The notes under the pieces were generated by a model. That model saw only the letters and a program-made list of their open reading frames with translations, had not been told where the DNA came from and did not search any database. The position numbers and the translations under genes are program-made. From a virus, in the IMG/VR virus record IMGVR_UViG_3300005337_000004, positions 1-60,744 of that record: DNA of 60,744 bases, one strand, 5' to 3'. This document shows positions 46,538 through 55,713 of the stretch, piece by piece; the first letter of the stretch is position 1; each line of letters starts with the position of its first letter.

Positions 46538-47937
46538 CCGCGCCGGCCGTCGTCCGCTACGAGCCGCGCGGCGCAGCGGTCGAACTGTTCAAAAGCACCG
46601 AGAAGGAAGTTCTCATCTCGGGACCGGCCGGAACCGGCAAGTCGGTGGCCGCGCTGTTCCGCATGCACCTGGCCGCGCTGAACAACCCGGGCTTTCGGGG
46701 TTTGATCGTCCGCAAGACGGCTGCCTCGCTGGGTTCGACGACACTGGTGACGTTCGAGAAGAAAGTCGCCTCTGAAGCGCTAGCCGAGGGCGTCGTCGTC
46801 TGGTACGGCGGATCACCTCGCGAAGCGCCGTGCTACCGCTACTACCGCGACGGCAGCGTTTCTTCAACGATCGTCGTCGGCGGCATGGACAAGCCGGCAA
46901 AGATCATGTCGAGTGAGTATGACCTCATCTTCGTCGACGAGGCCACAGAGCTCACGGTCACCGACTGGGAATCGGCCCGCACCCGCCTGCGCAACGGACG
47001 CCGCGCCCGCCAGCAGCTGATGGGTGCGTGCAATCCCGATTCCGAACATCACTGGATGAACCAGCGCGCCACCGAAGGGCGCCTGCGGATGCTGTACTCC
47101 ACGCACCGCGACAACCCCGCCTACGTCAACCGTGACGGCAGCCTGACCGAAGCCGGCCGCGACTACATCGACGGAACCCTCGCCGGCCTGACAGGTATCC
47201 GGCGCAAGCGGCTATACGAAGGCAAGTGGACATCGGCCGAGGGCGTCGTCTACGACAGTTGGGATCCCGCGATCCACCTCGTCGACCGAATGCCGACGAG
47301 CAGCAAGACGTGGACCCGCTACTACTCGGTGGACTTCGGATTCAGCAACCCCTTCACGTGCCAGTTCTGGGCCGAGGACCCCGATGGGCGCCTCTGGCTC
47401 TACCGCGAGATCTACCGCACCAAACGGCTCGTCGAAGACCACGCCCTGGACATCCTCGCCACCGTGCGCCGCCCGCACGGGGACGTCAACTGGACCCACT
47501 CCGGTCGCATCCCGGACCCGAAGAACCCGGCGCATTGGGAATGGACTGAGCCGAAGCCCCGGGCGATCATCTGCGACCACGACGCCGAGGACCGGGCCAC
47601 CCTGGAGCGGCACCTGGGCATGTCGACCGTCGCGGCCCGCAAGTCCGTGTCCGACGGTATCCAGGCCGTGCAGTCGCGGTTGAAGGTCCAGCCAGACGGG
47701 AAGCCGCGGCTGTTTGTCGTGCGGGGGGCCCTGGTCGAGCCGGACCCGGATCTTGTCGCGGCGAAGAAGCCGCTGTGCTTCGCCGACGAAATCCCTGGCT
47801 ACGTATGGCCAACCGGGGTGAAGCCGGACAAGCGTGAGGCGCCGGTCAAAGAAGACGACCATGCGATGGACGCAGGCCGCTATATGACAGCGCACCGTGA
47901 TCTCGGCGCCCGACCAGGAATCAGGATCGTCAAATGA
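46534..47937 (+). CDS. terminase large subunit
   Basis: 467 aa. Walker A ISGPAGTGKSVAALF near residue 28-42, Walker B LIFVDEATEL near 130, ATPase coupling MGACNPDSEHHWM, and an RNase-H-like nuclease start TRYYSVDFGFSNPFTCQFWA near 263 with later AIICDHDAEDRATLE and KEDDHAMDAGRY. It packages DNA into the prohead and cuts it. All major motifs are present. Confidence 0.95.
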   Translation: MTAPAVVRYEPRGAAVELFKSTEKEVLISGPAGTGKSVAALFRMHLAALNNPGFRGLIVRKTAASLGSTTLVTFEKKVASEALAEGVVVWYGGSPREAPCYRYYRDGSVSSTIVVGGMDKPAKIMSSEYDLIFVDEATELTVTDWESARTRLRNGRRARQQLMGACNPDSEHHWMNQRATEGRLRMLYSTHRDNPAYVNRDGSLTEAGRDYIDGTLAGLTGIRRKRLYEGKWTSAEGVVYDSWDPAIHLVDRMPTSSKTWTRYYSVDFGFSNPFTCQFWAEDPDGRLWLYREIYRTKRLVEDHALDILATVRRPHGDVNWTHSGRIPDPKNPAHWEWTEPKPRAIICDHDAEDRATLERHLGMSTVAARKSVSDGIQAVQSRLKVQPDGKPRLFVVRGALVEPDPDLVAAKKPLCFADEIPGYVWPTGVKPDKREAPVKEDDHAMDAGRYMTAHRDLGARPGIRIVK

Positions 47938-48206
47938 GCACAGCCACCGTCGGCGCCCACACCCGCCAGCCCGTGAACCGCTGGGCGCCCGCACGCCAAG
48001 GCTTCGCAGCGTGGCGCCACAAGGCCGCGCTCAAGGTCCGGGGCGCCTCCGTTCACATCGTCGGCGCCCAGGCCACCGCCCGCAGAGTCGTCCTGACGGC
48101 CACAGCGTTCGGGTTCCTCGACGCCGCAGCCTGGGACTTCAAGACCATCGCCGGGCTCGCCGCCACGGGCGTTTCCCTGCTGCTGTTCAACGAGTGCCTG
48201 AACTGA
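47934..48206 (+). CDS. small membrane-associated protein, 90 aa
   Basis: ATGA overlap with the terminase gene. Basic N-terminus, then VVLTATAFGFLDAAAWDF and IAGLAATGVSLLLFNECL, one or two membrane segments. Such small proteins often lie between terminase and portal genes in actinophages. Confidence 0.68.
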   Translation: MSTATVGAHTRQPVNRWAPARQGFAAWRHKAALKVRGASVHIVGAQATARRVVLTATAFGFLDAAAWDFKTIAGLAATGVSLLLFNECLN

Positions 48207-48258
48207 CCGCCGCCGCACGCCCCTCCCCCACCTGAACGAACCGGCGGGAGGTGCGCAC

Positions 48259-50523
48259 GTGGTCCGGTCGGTGTTCAACGTCGTCGGCTCCCTGTTCAAC
48301 AAGAACGCCGACGCCTCCCCGGTCCCCTACGCCGCACCCGGCCGCTACATCATCCCCGCGCTGTCCGGACGCTCGGACAACGAGGTCTACATGCGGACCA
48401 TGGGGACCGCCGGCACCATCTTTCAGATCGTCTCCATCCTCGCCGGATCCGTCGCCGCCCCGCAGTGGCACCTGTACCGCAAAGCCAAGGCCGACGGGCG
48501 TGTCCGCTACACCACCGGCGACCGCGGATCCGACCAGCGCACCGAAGTGCTACAGCACCTGGCGCTGAACGTCTGGAACAACCCCAACCCGTTCAACACC
48601 GGCAGCGCGTTCCGCGAAGCCGGCCAGCAGCACATGGAACTCACCGGCGAACAGTGGTGGGTCGTCAGCCGCGATAGCCGCGCCACGTTCCCGACCGGCT
48701 TGTGGCTGGTGCGCCCGGACCGCATGGAGCCGGTCACCGACGTCGAGACATACATCAAGGGCTACATCTACACCGGGCCGTCCGGCGAGCGCGTACCGCT
48801 GATGCCGGACGAGGTCATCCTCACTAAATTCCCGAACCCGCTGGACCCGTACCGCGGGTTGGGCCCGGTGCAGTCGGTGCTGGTGGACCTGGACGCCATG
48901 AAGTACGGCGCCGAGTGGAACCGGAACTTCTTCATCAACGGGGCCACGCCCGGCGGCATCATCACCGTGCCGAACAACATGTCCGACGACGAGTTCGACG
49001 CCTTCACCAACCGGTGGCGCGAAGCCCACCAGGGTGTGGCCCGTGCTCACCGCGTCGCGGTTCTCGAAGGCGGCGCCACTTGGTCTCCGACGCAGATCAG
49101 CTTGCGCGACATGGACTTTTCCAACCTGCGCAAGGTCAGCAGGGACGTCATCCGCGAGGCCTGGGGCATCCACCAGTCGATGCTCGGCAACTCCGACGAC
49201 GTCAACCGCGCGAACGCCCAAACCGCCGAGGAAGTTTTCGGGCGCTGGAAGGTCATTCCACGGCTGGACCGGATCCGCGACACCCTCAACAACGTCTTCC
49301 TGCCCATGTTCGGCGCCACCGGCGAAGGCGTTGAGTTCGACTACGTCAACCCTCTGCCGGACGACCGCGAAGCCGACAACGCCGAGCTCACGGCGAAGAC
49401 GACCGCGTGGGCGGCGCTGGTCAACGCCGGCGCTGACCCGGATGACGCTGCCGAAGTCGTCGGCCTGCCGGCCATGAAGATGGTGGCAGTCCCAGCACTG
49501 CCGCCCCCGGTGCCGGCCCATGCGACGGACCCCGGCGAGCTTGAGCAAGCAGGCGAATCCGACGGCGAGCCCGCCGAGGACGACAACCAGCCCGGCAACC
49601 GGATGCAAGAACGCTTCACCACCCGCGCCATCTCCAACGCCGCGGCCACCGACCACGACCCCGCCGCGGTAGACCTGTCCGAGATGGACGCCCAGCACCA
49701 ACAGGCAGCCGACCAGCTAGCGGCCGACTACCAGCAGCAGATCACGCCCGACCAGCAGCAGCAGGCCCTCGACCAGATCCGGCAACTCGTCGAGTCCGAG
49801 GCGATCGGCCAACTCGGGAACCTGATCATCGACTACGAGGCGGCGAAAGCGCTGCTCCTTCTGGCGATGATGGCGTTCGGGAAGACCGCCGCACACCAGG
49901 CCGTCAAGGAAGCCGCGAAGCAGGGCGTGACGATTACTGCGGTCGCGCCGACCTCAACGCAACTGAACGGGATCGCAGAATCCGCCGCGTCGCTGATGGC
50001 ATCCGAGCTGGCGACCTCGGCCGGCCGCGAAGCCACCCGTGTCGCCGGCGGCGTTTCAGCCCCGAGCGCGGACACGGTCGTCACCCACGTGGAGAAGTTC
50101 CTGCAAGGGCTGTCGACCGCCGGACCTGCGGCACACCTTGGCGGGGCCCTCGCGGCAGCCGCCAATCAGGCCAGGCACGCCACATTTACTGCCGGACCTC
50201 GCTGCGAGCTAATCGCCAGCGAAATTCGCGACACGAACACCTGTTCCAATTGCGAAGAGATCGACGGCCACTCATTCGGTTACAGCGATGACGCTGCCGC
50301 TGTAGCCGCAGCATCCGCCGCCTACCCGACATCGGGCTACATCCACTGCCAGGGCCTGGAACGCTGCCGCGGCGCGCTGATCGCCCGGTATGAGGCGGTG
50401 GCGGAGCCGGAAAACAAGGCGGACACGTCACTACTGGCGATGCTCCGGAAGATCGTCGATCTCATCGAGCCGGATGTGGCGCCCATCAACGGACACGATC
50501 ACGAACGCGAGGTGCTGGCCTGA
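48259..50523 (+). CDS. portal protein fused to a MuF-like head-morphogenesis domain
   Basis: 754 aa, long for a portal. GTG with GGGAGG. Residues about 1-400 are an HK97-type portal (EVILTKFPNPLDPYRGLGPV; REAWGIHQSMLGNSDDVNRA; VIPRLDRIRDTLNNVFLPMF). A Gln/Asp-rich link follows. The C-terminal 250 residues are helical with a MuF-like end: CELIASEIRDTNTCSNCEEI, SFGYSDD, YIHCQGLERCRGALIARYE. One gene thus supplies the portal ring and the head-morphogenesis domain. Confidence 0.9.
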   Translation: MVRSVFNVVGSLFNKNADASPVPYAAPGRYIIPALSGRSDNEVYMRTMGTAGTIFQIVSILAGSVAAPQWHLYRKAKADGRVRYTTGDRGSDQRTEVLQHLALNVWNNPNPFNTGSAFREAGQQHMELTGEQWWVVSRDSRATFPTGLWLVRPDRMEPVTDVETYIKGYIYTGPSGERVPLMPDEVILTKFPNPLDPYRGLGPVQSVLVDLDAMKYGAEWNRNFFINGATPGGIITVPNNMSDDEFDAFTNRWREAHQGVARAHRVAVLEGGATWSPTQISLRDMDFSNLRKVSRDVIREAWGIHQSMLGNSDDVNRANAQTAEEVFGRWKVIPRLDRIRDTLNNVFLPMFGATGEGVEFDYVNPLPDDREADNAELTAKTTAWAALVNAGADPDDAAEVVGLPAMKMVAVPALPPPVPAHATDPGELEQAGESDGEPAEDDNQPGNRMQERFTTRAISNAAATDHDPAAVDLSEMDAQHQQAADQLAADYQQQITPDQQQQALDQIRQLVESEAIGQLGNLIIDYEAAKALLLLAMMAFGKTAAHQAVKEAAKQGVTITAVAPTSTQLNGIAESAASLMASELATSAGREATRVAGGVSAPSADTVVTHVEKFLQGLSTAGPAAHLGGALAAAANQARHATFTAGPRCELIASEIRDTNTCSNCEEIDGHSFGYSDDAAAVAAASAAYPTSGYIHCQGLERCRGALIARYEAVAEPENKADTSLLAMLRKIVDLIEPDVAPINGHDHEREVLA

Positions 50524-52079
50524 TGGACCCGTCGCGGCTGAAGACGACCAGGAACATCGCCAACCTCAAGCAGGGGCGAAACGACTGGTACAAGATCCTG
50601 AAGAACCAGGCCGATCCGTCCCGAACCTCGGTGATGCTGTACGACGAGATCGGCTGGTTCGGTGTCACTGCGCAGGATTTCATCAACGACCTGAAGCAGG
50701 TCACCGGCCCGATCGACCTCCACCTGAACTCCCCGGGCGGAGAGGTGTTCGACGGGATCGCGATTCACGCCTTCCTCGCAGCCCGCGGCAACGTCACCAC
50801 CTACGTCGACTCCTTGGCAGCGTCCATCGCCTCGGTGATCGCGATGGCCGGGACCGAGATCGTCATGGGCCGCAACGCCAGCTTCATGGTCCACGACGGC
50901 TTCGGCATGTGCATCGGCAACGCCGCCGACATGCGCGAGCAGGCCGAACTGCTGGAACGCGTCAGCGACAACATCGCCTCGATCTACGCCGACCGCACCG
51001 GCAAGCCCAAGGACGACTGGCGTACCGCGATGCTTGCCGAGACCTGGTACATCGGCCAGGAGGCTGTTGACGCCGGGCTTGCTGACCGGCTGGCCGTGAA
51101 CGGCGCTGCACCCGAGAACCCTGACACGGTCGTTCCCGGGACCAGCCCCGACGAGGACTCCGAGTGGCAGCCGCTGCCCGGGATGGCCGCGCACTTCGAC
51201 CTGTCGATCTTCCGGAACGTTCCGGAGCGGCTGAAGAACCAGGCCACCCCCGCAGCCAAGACGCCGGACGCCATCGGCGACACCGTTCAGATCGACTGGA
51301 ACAGCCCCAACTCGGCCAACGACTTCATCAACCAGATCAGGCAGCACATTCGCGTTCGCAACCACGCGGACAGCGCCGCGCCCCCACCTCCAGCGCCTGA
51401 ACCCCCCGACGAAGCCCCGGCCGAACCCGACCGGGGCTTCGTCGTTCCCGAGGTCGAAATCCAGGGCGAGCCCGGACCCGAACCGGAGCCGCAGCCGGCG
51501 TCCCAGCCCATCGAACAGGAGTCCGCGATGGACACTGCGCGCGTCGCCGAGGAGCTTCTGGCCCTTATGCGCGACGGCTTCAAGAAGGAGTTCGGCAGGA
51601 GCCCCACGCCGCTCGGCATGGAATCGATGCCGCTGCTGAACAAGGCGCTGGCCGTGCACCACACAGCCACGACAGACGAGGCCTGGGACGGACCAGCCGC
51701 TGTCGCGGCGATGCCGAACGACGACTCGGTCCTGCGGTACTGCCACGCCTGGATGTCCGACGAGGCCGCGGCCGAGAAGCCCACACAGGGCGACGACGAC
51801 GCCGACGACCAGAAGAGCAGCTACAAGTTCCCGCACCACAAGACCAAGGGCGGGCCTGCGAACCTCGCGGCCTGCCGCAACGGCCTGGCGCGGCTGTCCG
51901 GCGCGGACATCCCGGATTCCGACCGCGCCGGTGTGAAGGCGCACCTGCAAGCCCACCTCGACGACGCCGACAACGGCGACGACGAAGGCTCCGGCGACAC
52001 CGAAAACCACACCCACACCGACTTCAACTTTGTGTGGGACCCGAGCATGACCGCGGCCTTGAAGGAGGCAATGCAGTGA
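50523..52079 (+). CDS. ClpP-like (S14) prohead protease with C-terminal extension
   Basis: 518 aa. IDLHLNSPGGEVFDGIAIHA, TYVDSLAASIASVIAMAG (nucleophile Ser near 98) and ASFMVHDGFG (His near 123) define an S14 protease. After a Pro/Glu-rich link, YKFPHHKTKGGPANLAACRN..ARLSGADIPDSDRAGVKAHL forms a second block seen at the end of actinophage proteases. The tail could be a scaffold released during maturation. ATG in TGATGG. Confidence 0.92.
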   Translation: MDPSRLKTTRNIANLKQGRNDWYKILKNQADPSRTSVMLYDEIGWFGVTAQDFINDLKQVTGPIDLHLNSPGGEVFDGIAIHAFLAARGNVTTYVDSLAASIASVIAMAGTEIVMGRNASFMVHDGFGMCIGNAADMREQAELLERVSDNIASIYADRTGKPKDDWRTAMLAETWYIGQEAVDAGLADRLAVNGAAPENPDTVVPGTSPDEDSEWQPLPGMAAHFDLSIFRNVPERLKNQATPAAKTPDAIGDTVQIDWNSPNSANDFINQIRQHIRVRNHADSAAPPPPAPEPPDEAPAEPDRGFVVPEVEIQGEPGPEPEPQPASQPIEQESAMDTARVAEELLALMRDGFKKEFGRSPTPLGMESMPLLNKALAVHHTATTDEAWDGPAAVAAMPNDDSVLRYCHAWMSDEAAAEKPTQGDDDADDQKSSYKFPHHKTKGGPANLAACRNGLARLSGADIPDSDRAGVKAHLQAHLDDADNGDDEGSGDTENHTHTDFNFVWDPSMTAALKEAMQ

Positions 52080-53488
52080 CCACTACCGCCATCCCGACGT
52101 CCTCGGCCGAGCTCGAGGAGTGGATGAACGACGGCGAACGCATGACGAACGTCTTCAAGGAGGGGAAGTTCAAGGAGTTCGTCGGCAACTACCAGGCGGC
52201 GAACGCCAAGGCGAACCCCGACATCAAGGCTGAGATCGCCGAGCAGGTGCAGCTCGGCATGGCCCAGTTCATGAAGGACAGCGGCGAGAAGGCCGGCAGG
52301 CCGCCGGTCGACCTCACCGCGGAACTCACCTCCGGGCCGGCCGCGCAGCCGCGCGTCCACTTCGAGGACAACGGCCGGCGCACCAGCGCACAGAAGGCCC
52401 TCAACGGCCAGCGCGCCATCGGCCGCGCCCTGGACGGGATGTTCCAGGACTCCGCCGAGTTCTTCAGGGCCACGCACTTCGACGAGATGCGGGTCAACCG
52501 CTCCACAGACCTGTCGGCGAAGCGCGCCAAGGTCACCGAGATCATGAACTCCTTCGGCTCCGAGGTTCCGGCCGACGGTGGCTTCCTGATCCCGGAGACG
52601 CTGCGCTCGAACCTGCTGCAGGTCGCACTGGAGCAGGCGGTCGTCCGGCCGCGGGCGCAGGTCATCCCGATGGAGACGCTGCGCGTCCCGATCCCGATGA
52701 TCGACTCCACCAGCAACGTGTCCTCGGTGTTCGGTGGTGTGATCTGCTACTGGACCGAGGAAGCCGCGGCTCTCGTCGAGTCGCAGGCCAGCTTCGGCCG
52801 CGTCACCCTGGACGCCAAGAAGCTCACCGGCTACGCCGAGATCCCCAACGAGCTTCTGGCCGACGCCCCGGCGTTCACCAGCTTCTTCGACGACGTCTTC
52901 CCTCGCGCTCTCGCCTGGTACGAGGACATCGGCTTCATGAACGGCACCGGCGCCGGCGAGCCCCGCGGCTTCGTCAACTGCCCGGCGGCCGTCGCGGTCG
53001 CGGCTCAGGCCGGCCAGCCGTCGGCGACGATCGTGTGGGAGAACATCGTCGCGATGTACGCGCGGATGCTCCCGACCGCGCTGCAGAACGCGGTGTGGAT
53101 CGCGAGCATCGACACGTTCCCGCAGCTCGCGACGATGGCGCTGTCTGTCGGCACCGGCGGTTCCGCGGTGTGGCTGGGCAACCTGCAGCAGCCCGGTTCG
53201 GCCGTGCCGCCGGTCAGCATCCTTGGCCGTCCGGTCATCTTCACGGAGAAGACGCCGGCGCTGGGCAGCCTCGGCGACATCAACTTCGTCGACCTGTCCT
53301 ACTACCTCATCGGCGACCGGCAGATGATGCAGTCCACGTCCTCGCCGCACTTCAAGTTCGCGAGCGACAAGACCGTATTCCGAATTATCTCCCGAGTTGA
53401 TGGCCAGCCGTGGCTGCAGTCTCCGATCCAGCCTCATAATGGCGCCGGCTCCTTGTCGCCGTTTGTGAGCCTGGCCGCCCGTCCGTAA
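52076..53488 (+). CDS. HK97-fold major capsid protein
   Basis: 470 aa. GTG with AAGGAGG. A helical N-terminal delta-like region to about 110 is followed by VPADGGFLIPETLRSNLLQV, LRVPIPMIDSTSNVSSVFGG, TLDAKKLTGYAEIPNELLAD, FMNGTGAGEPRGFVN and ILGRPVIFTEKTPALGSLGD, the recurring HK97 blocks. Directly after the protease gene, as expected. Confidence 0.96.
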   Translation: MTTTAIPTSSAELEEWMNDGERMTNVFKEGKFKEFVGNYQAANAKANPDIKAEIAEQVQLGMAQFMKDSGEKAGRPPVDLTAELTSGPAAQPRVHFEDNGRRTSAQKALNGQRAIGRALDGMFQDSAEFFRATHFDEMRVNRSTDLSAKRAKVTEIMNSFGSEVPADGGFLIPETLRSNLLQVALEQAVVRPRAQVIPMETLRVPIPMIDSTSNVSSVFGGVICYWTEEAAALVESQASFGRVTLDAKKLTGYAEIPNELLADAPAFTSFFDDVFPRALAWYEDIGFMNGTGAGEPRGFVNCPAAVAVAAQAGQPSATIVWENIVAMYARMLPTALQNAVWIASIDTFPQLATMALSVGTGGSAVWLGNLQQPGSAVPPVSILGRPVIFTEKTPALGSLGDINFVDLSYYLIGDRQMMQSTSSPHFKFASDKTVFRIISRVDGQPWLQSPIQPHNGAGSLSPFVSLAARP

Positions 53489-53490
53489 TC

Positions 53491-53536
53491 TCAATGCGCC
53501 AATCATGGCGCATTGACGATGCACAATTGCTAAACT
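53491..53536 (+). promoter_or_regulatory. hairpin and promoter before the HNH gene
   Basis: TCAATGCGCC / GGCGCATTGA (53491-53516) are perfect 10-bp arms. TAAACT at 53531-53536 is a -10 element only 5 nt before ATG 53542, giving a leaderless or near-leaderless transcript. This separates the HNH gene from capsid expression. Confidence 0.6.
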
Positions 53537-53541
53537 GAGCC

Positions 53542-54153
53542 ATGCCCGGTAGAGCAAAGTGCGAGCCCGGCTGCACGTGCGAGAAGCACAGCAGGCCGCG
53601 CATGTCCCCAGAGCAGGAAAAGGCCCGCCGGAACGAAATTTCCCGAGCGTACTACAAGGCCAACCGCGAGAAGGTTTCCGAAGCCGCGAAGGCCAAGCGT
53701 CGCGATCCAGTGGCGGGCGAAGAAATCCGCGCGAGACAGCGGGAGCGAATAGCCAACCTGTCACCCGAAGAACGTGAGCGCAAAGCCCAGCTCAATCGCG
53801 ACTGGTACAGCCGAAACCCCCGTCCGACCGAAGCGAACGTGCGACTTCACCTTAAGCATCGATACGGACTCACGCCTGAGGACTGGCAGCAAATGCTGGA
53901 CACTCAGAACGGGCGCTGCTATCTCTGCGAAGACGTGTTCGATCTCAGCGAGAGGCGCAAGATCCATACGGACCACGATCGCTCGTGCTGTCCAGGGTCG
54001 CGTTCGTGCGGCAAGTGCATCCGTGGCCTCAGCTGCGAGCACTGCAACCGCGGCATAGGGATGTTCGACGACGACCCTGACCGCATGCGCCGCGCAGCCG
54101 ACGCACTCGAAGCCGCGAAGGCGCGGGTCCAGTCCCGGTCCCAGCCCACGTAG
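53542..54153 (+). CDS. HNH endonuclease, endonuclease VII-like
   Basis: 203 aa. Basic N-terminus with CEPGCTCEKH. Then LKHRYGLTPEDWQQMLDTQN, CYLCEDVF, IHTDHDRSCCPGSRSCGKCI and LSCEHCNRGIGMFDDD: the endonuclease VII-type zinc/HNH domain (His-Asp-His, Cys pairs, Asn). Inserted between capsid and decoration genes, with its own promoter and a terminator on each side; the surroundings suggest a homing-type moron. Confidence 0.9.
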   Translation: MPGRAKCEPGCTCEKHSRPRMSPEQEKARRNEISRAYYKANREKVSEAAKAKRRDPVAGEEIRARQRERIANLSPEERERKAQLNRDWYSRNPRPTEANVRLHLKHRYGLTPEDWQQMLDTQNGRCYLCEDVFDLSERRKIHTDHDRSCCPGSRSCGKCIRGLSCEHCNRGIGMFDDDPDRMRRAADALEAAKARVQSRSQPT

Positions 54154-54170
54154 CAGTCCACCTCGACATC

Positions 54171-54253
54171 GAAGGCCCCTCCCCGTGAGGGGCCTTTCGC
54201 ATGTCCCGATCCAGCAGCACCGAAAGACCTCACTCAACCGAGCGGGGTCTTTC
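54171..54253 (+). terminator. two tandem terminators after the HNH gene
   Basis: AAGGCCCCT / AGGGGCCTT (54172-54197) followed by TCG, and AAAGACC / GGTCTTT (54224-54252) with T-rich tail. A third hairpin GGCGGCCGG / CCGGCCGCC lies at 54288-54315. No gene is seen in 54154-54375. Confidence 0.78.
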
Positions 54254-54375
54254 TGCTTTCCCGCACCACCCCATCGCAGCACCCGTAGGCGGCCGGCCTT
54301 CACCTCCCGGCCGCCGAGCAGGCAACCCCGGCAGTGGCGCCCCGGGGCCAAGTCACCAGCCAGAAAGGCACCATC

Positions 54376-54792
54376 ATGGCAATGGAGGGCTTGGGTCGCG
54401 CCTACAACGTGATCCCGATCGCCGCAGGCGCCGGTTTCAGCCTCAAGGGGGCCACCGGCGTGACGTTCATCTGCACCGGCAACGACACTTTCACCCTGAC
54501 CGTCGCGTCCACGTTCGGCGGCTCGTATGCGACGCCGGGCAACATCATCACCCGCATCTACACCAACACCAGCACCAACGGCACCGCCGCGTGGGTCAAG
54601 GCGTCGCAGGCCGCGTCGAACGCGGTCACGATCGCTTCCGGCACCGTCGCGTTCGAGGTGTACGGCATCCAACTCGCCGACCCAAAGGCCTACGTCAAGG
54701 TCAGCGCCGGCGGCTCGGGTCTGGTCACGGCGATTCTGCACGACCTGACCGCCTCTCGCGGCCCGGCGAACCTCGCGATCCTGGGGGCGTGA
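54376..54792 (+). CDS. probable head decoration or capsid-associated protein, 138 aa
   Basis: ATG with GAAAGG. Beta-rich with repeated V/T/A strands (GFSLKGATGVTFICTGNDTF, NAVTIASGTVAFEVYGIQL, AYVKVSAGGSGLVTAILHDL). Position right after the capsid gene fits a decoration protein. Shares style with the next gene. Confidence 0.68.
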   Translation: MAMEGLGRAYNVIPIAAGAGFSLKGATGVTFICTGNDTFTLTVASTFGGSYATPGNIITRIYTNTSTNGTAAWVKASQAASNAVTIASGTVAFEVYGIQLADPKAYVKVSAGGSGLVTAILHDLTASRGPANLAILGA

Positions 54793-55262
54793 CCGTGACG
54801 ACCCTGATCCAGGCCTCGGCGGTGCGGCTCATCACCGAGGGCTATCTCGTCTCTCGCGCCACCGCGGCGCTGCCGGCCACAGCGACCGGCAACATCTTCA
54901 CCGTCACCGGCGGCCGGATCCTGATCGTGTCGCTGGTCGGCGAGGTCACCACCGCGGTGCAGAACCAGGCGTGCACGGTCGCGATCGGCTACGCCCCGAC
55001 GGTCGGCACGGGATCGACGACGGCGCTGGGTACCGCGTCGTCGGTTATCGCCGCGCCAATCGGCACGCATGTCGGTATCAACCCGGGCAGCGCGGCCGTC
55101 ACCGACCTGGCCACCCAGGCGGGCGTGACCACGCCGGCGGGCAGGTTCCTGGTGGACGCCGGCTCCGTCACCATCACCACGTCGGCGACGAACACCGGCA
55201 GCCTGAAGTGGGACCTGATCTACGTCCCCGTCGACACCAACGCCACGGTGGTCGCGGCCTGA
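54789..55262 (+). CDS. beta-rich capsid-associated protein, 157 aa
   Basis: GTG overlap by 4 nt. NIFTVTGGRILIVSLVGEVT, CTVAIGYAPTVGTGSTTALG and SVTITTSATNTGSLKWDLIY give a beta sandwich. Likely a second decoration or fibre-base protein; family not certain. Confidence 0.66.
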   Translation: MTVTTLIQASAVRLITEGYLVSRATAALPATATGNIFTVTGGRILIVSLVGEVTTAVQNQACTVAIGYAPTVGTGSTTALGTASSVIAAPIGTHVGINPGSAAVTDLATQAGVTTPAGRFLVDAGSVTITTSATNTGSLKWDLIYVPVDTNATVVAA

Positions 55263-55702
55263 TGGCGTGGATGCAGTGCCGCGACTGCTCCGCCAAGTTC
55301 GCGGTGGGGCTGTTGCGGTGTCCTCAGTGCAACGCCATGTCGGAGTTGTACGCGGTCCCCGAGGAAGTCATCGAAGCCGAGCAGGAGGAGGCGAACGTGC
55401 CGAAGATCAGCGTGGGGAGCGGGCCGTCGAACGCTCTCGGCGAGCCGCTCGAGGAGGAAGTGTCGGCAACCGAGCCGGCCGAGGCGCCGGAGCACCTCGA
55501 GTCCGAGACGTCCGACGCGACATCGGACGCTTCGGACGAGGGAGCCGAACCCGAGGAGGGCGCGGACGGTGCCGAAACGTCGCCTGCGGCTTCGGGCGCG
55601 GCCGTGACTGCCGAGCCCGAGCCCGCGCCGGCGTCGAAGCCCGCGAAGAAGGCCGCGGCGAAGAAGACGGCTGCGAAGGCGGAGCCTGCGCCCAAGGAAT
55701 GA
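55262..55702 (+). CDS. zinc-ribbon protein with acidic linker and basic tail, 146 aa
   Basis: ATG in TGATGG. N-terminal MQCRDC...RCPQC zinc ribbon. The next 75 residues are very acidic (about 62-100: EPAEAPEHLESETSDATSDA). The end is KPAKKAAAKKTAAKAEPAP, an H1-like basic tail. The charge switch suggests an assembly or DNA-contact role within the head. Not a named family. Confidence 0.68.
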   Translation: MAWMQCRDCSAKFAVGLLRCPQCNAMSELYAVPEEVIEAEQEEANVPKISVGSGPSNALGEPLEEEVSATEPAEAPEHLESETSDATSDASDEGAEPEEGADGAETSPAASGAAVTAEPEPAPASKPAKKAAAKKTAAKAEPAPKE

Positions 55703-55713
55703 GGTGACCGGCG

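Noticed and set aside
50499-53764. Long leftward frames (505 and 647 codons) opposite protease and capsid genes
   Set aside because: Opposite strongly supported virion genes; low-complexity Gly/Val/Arg composition.
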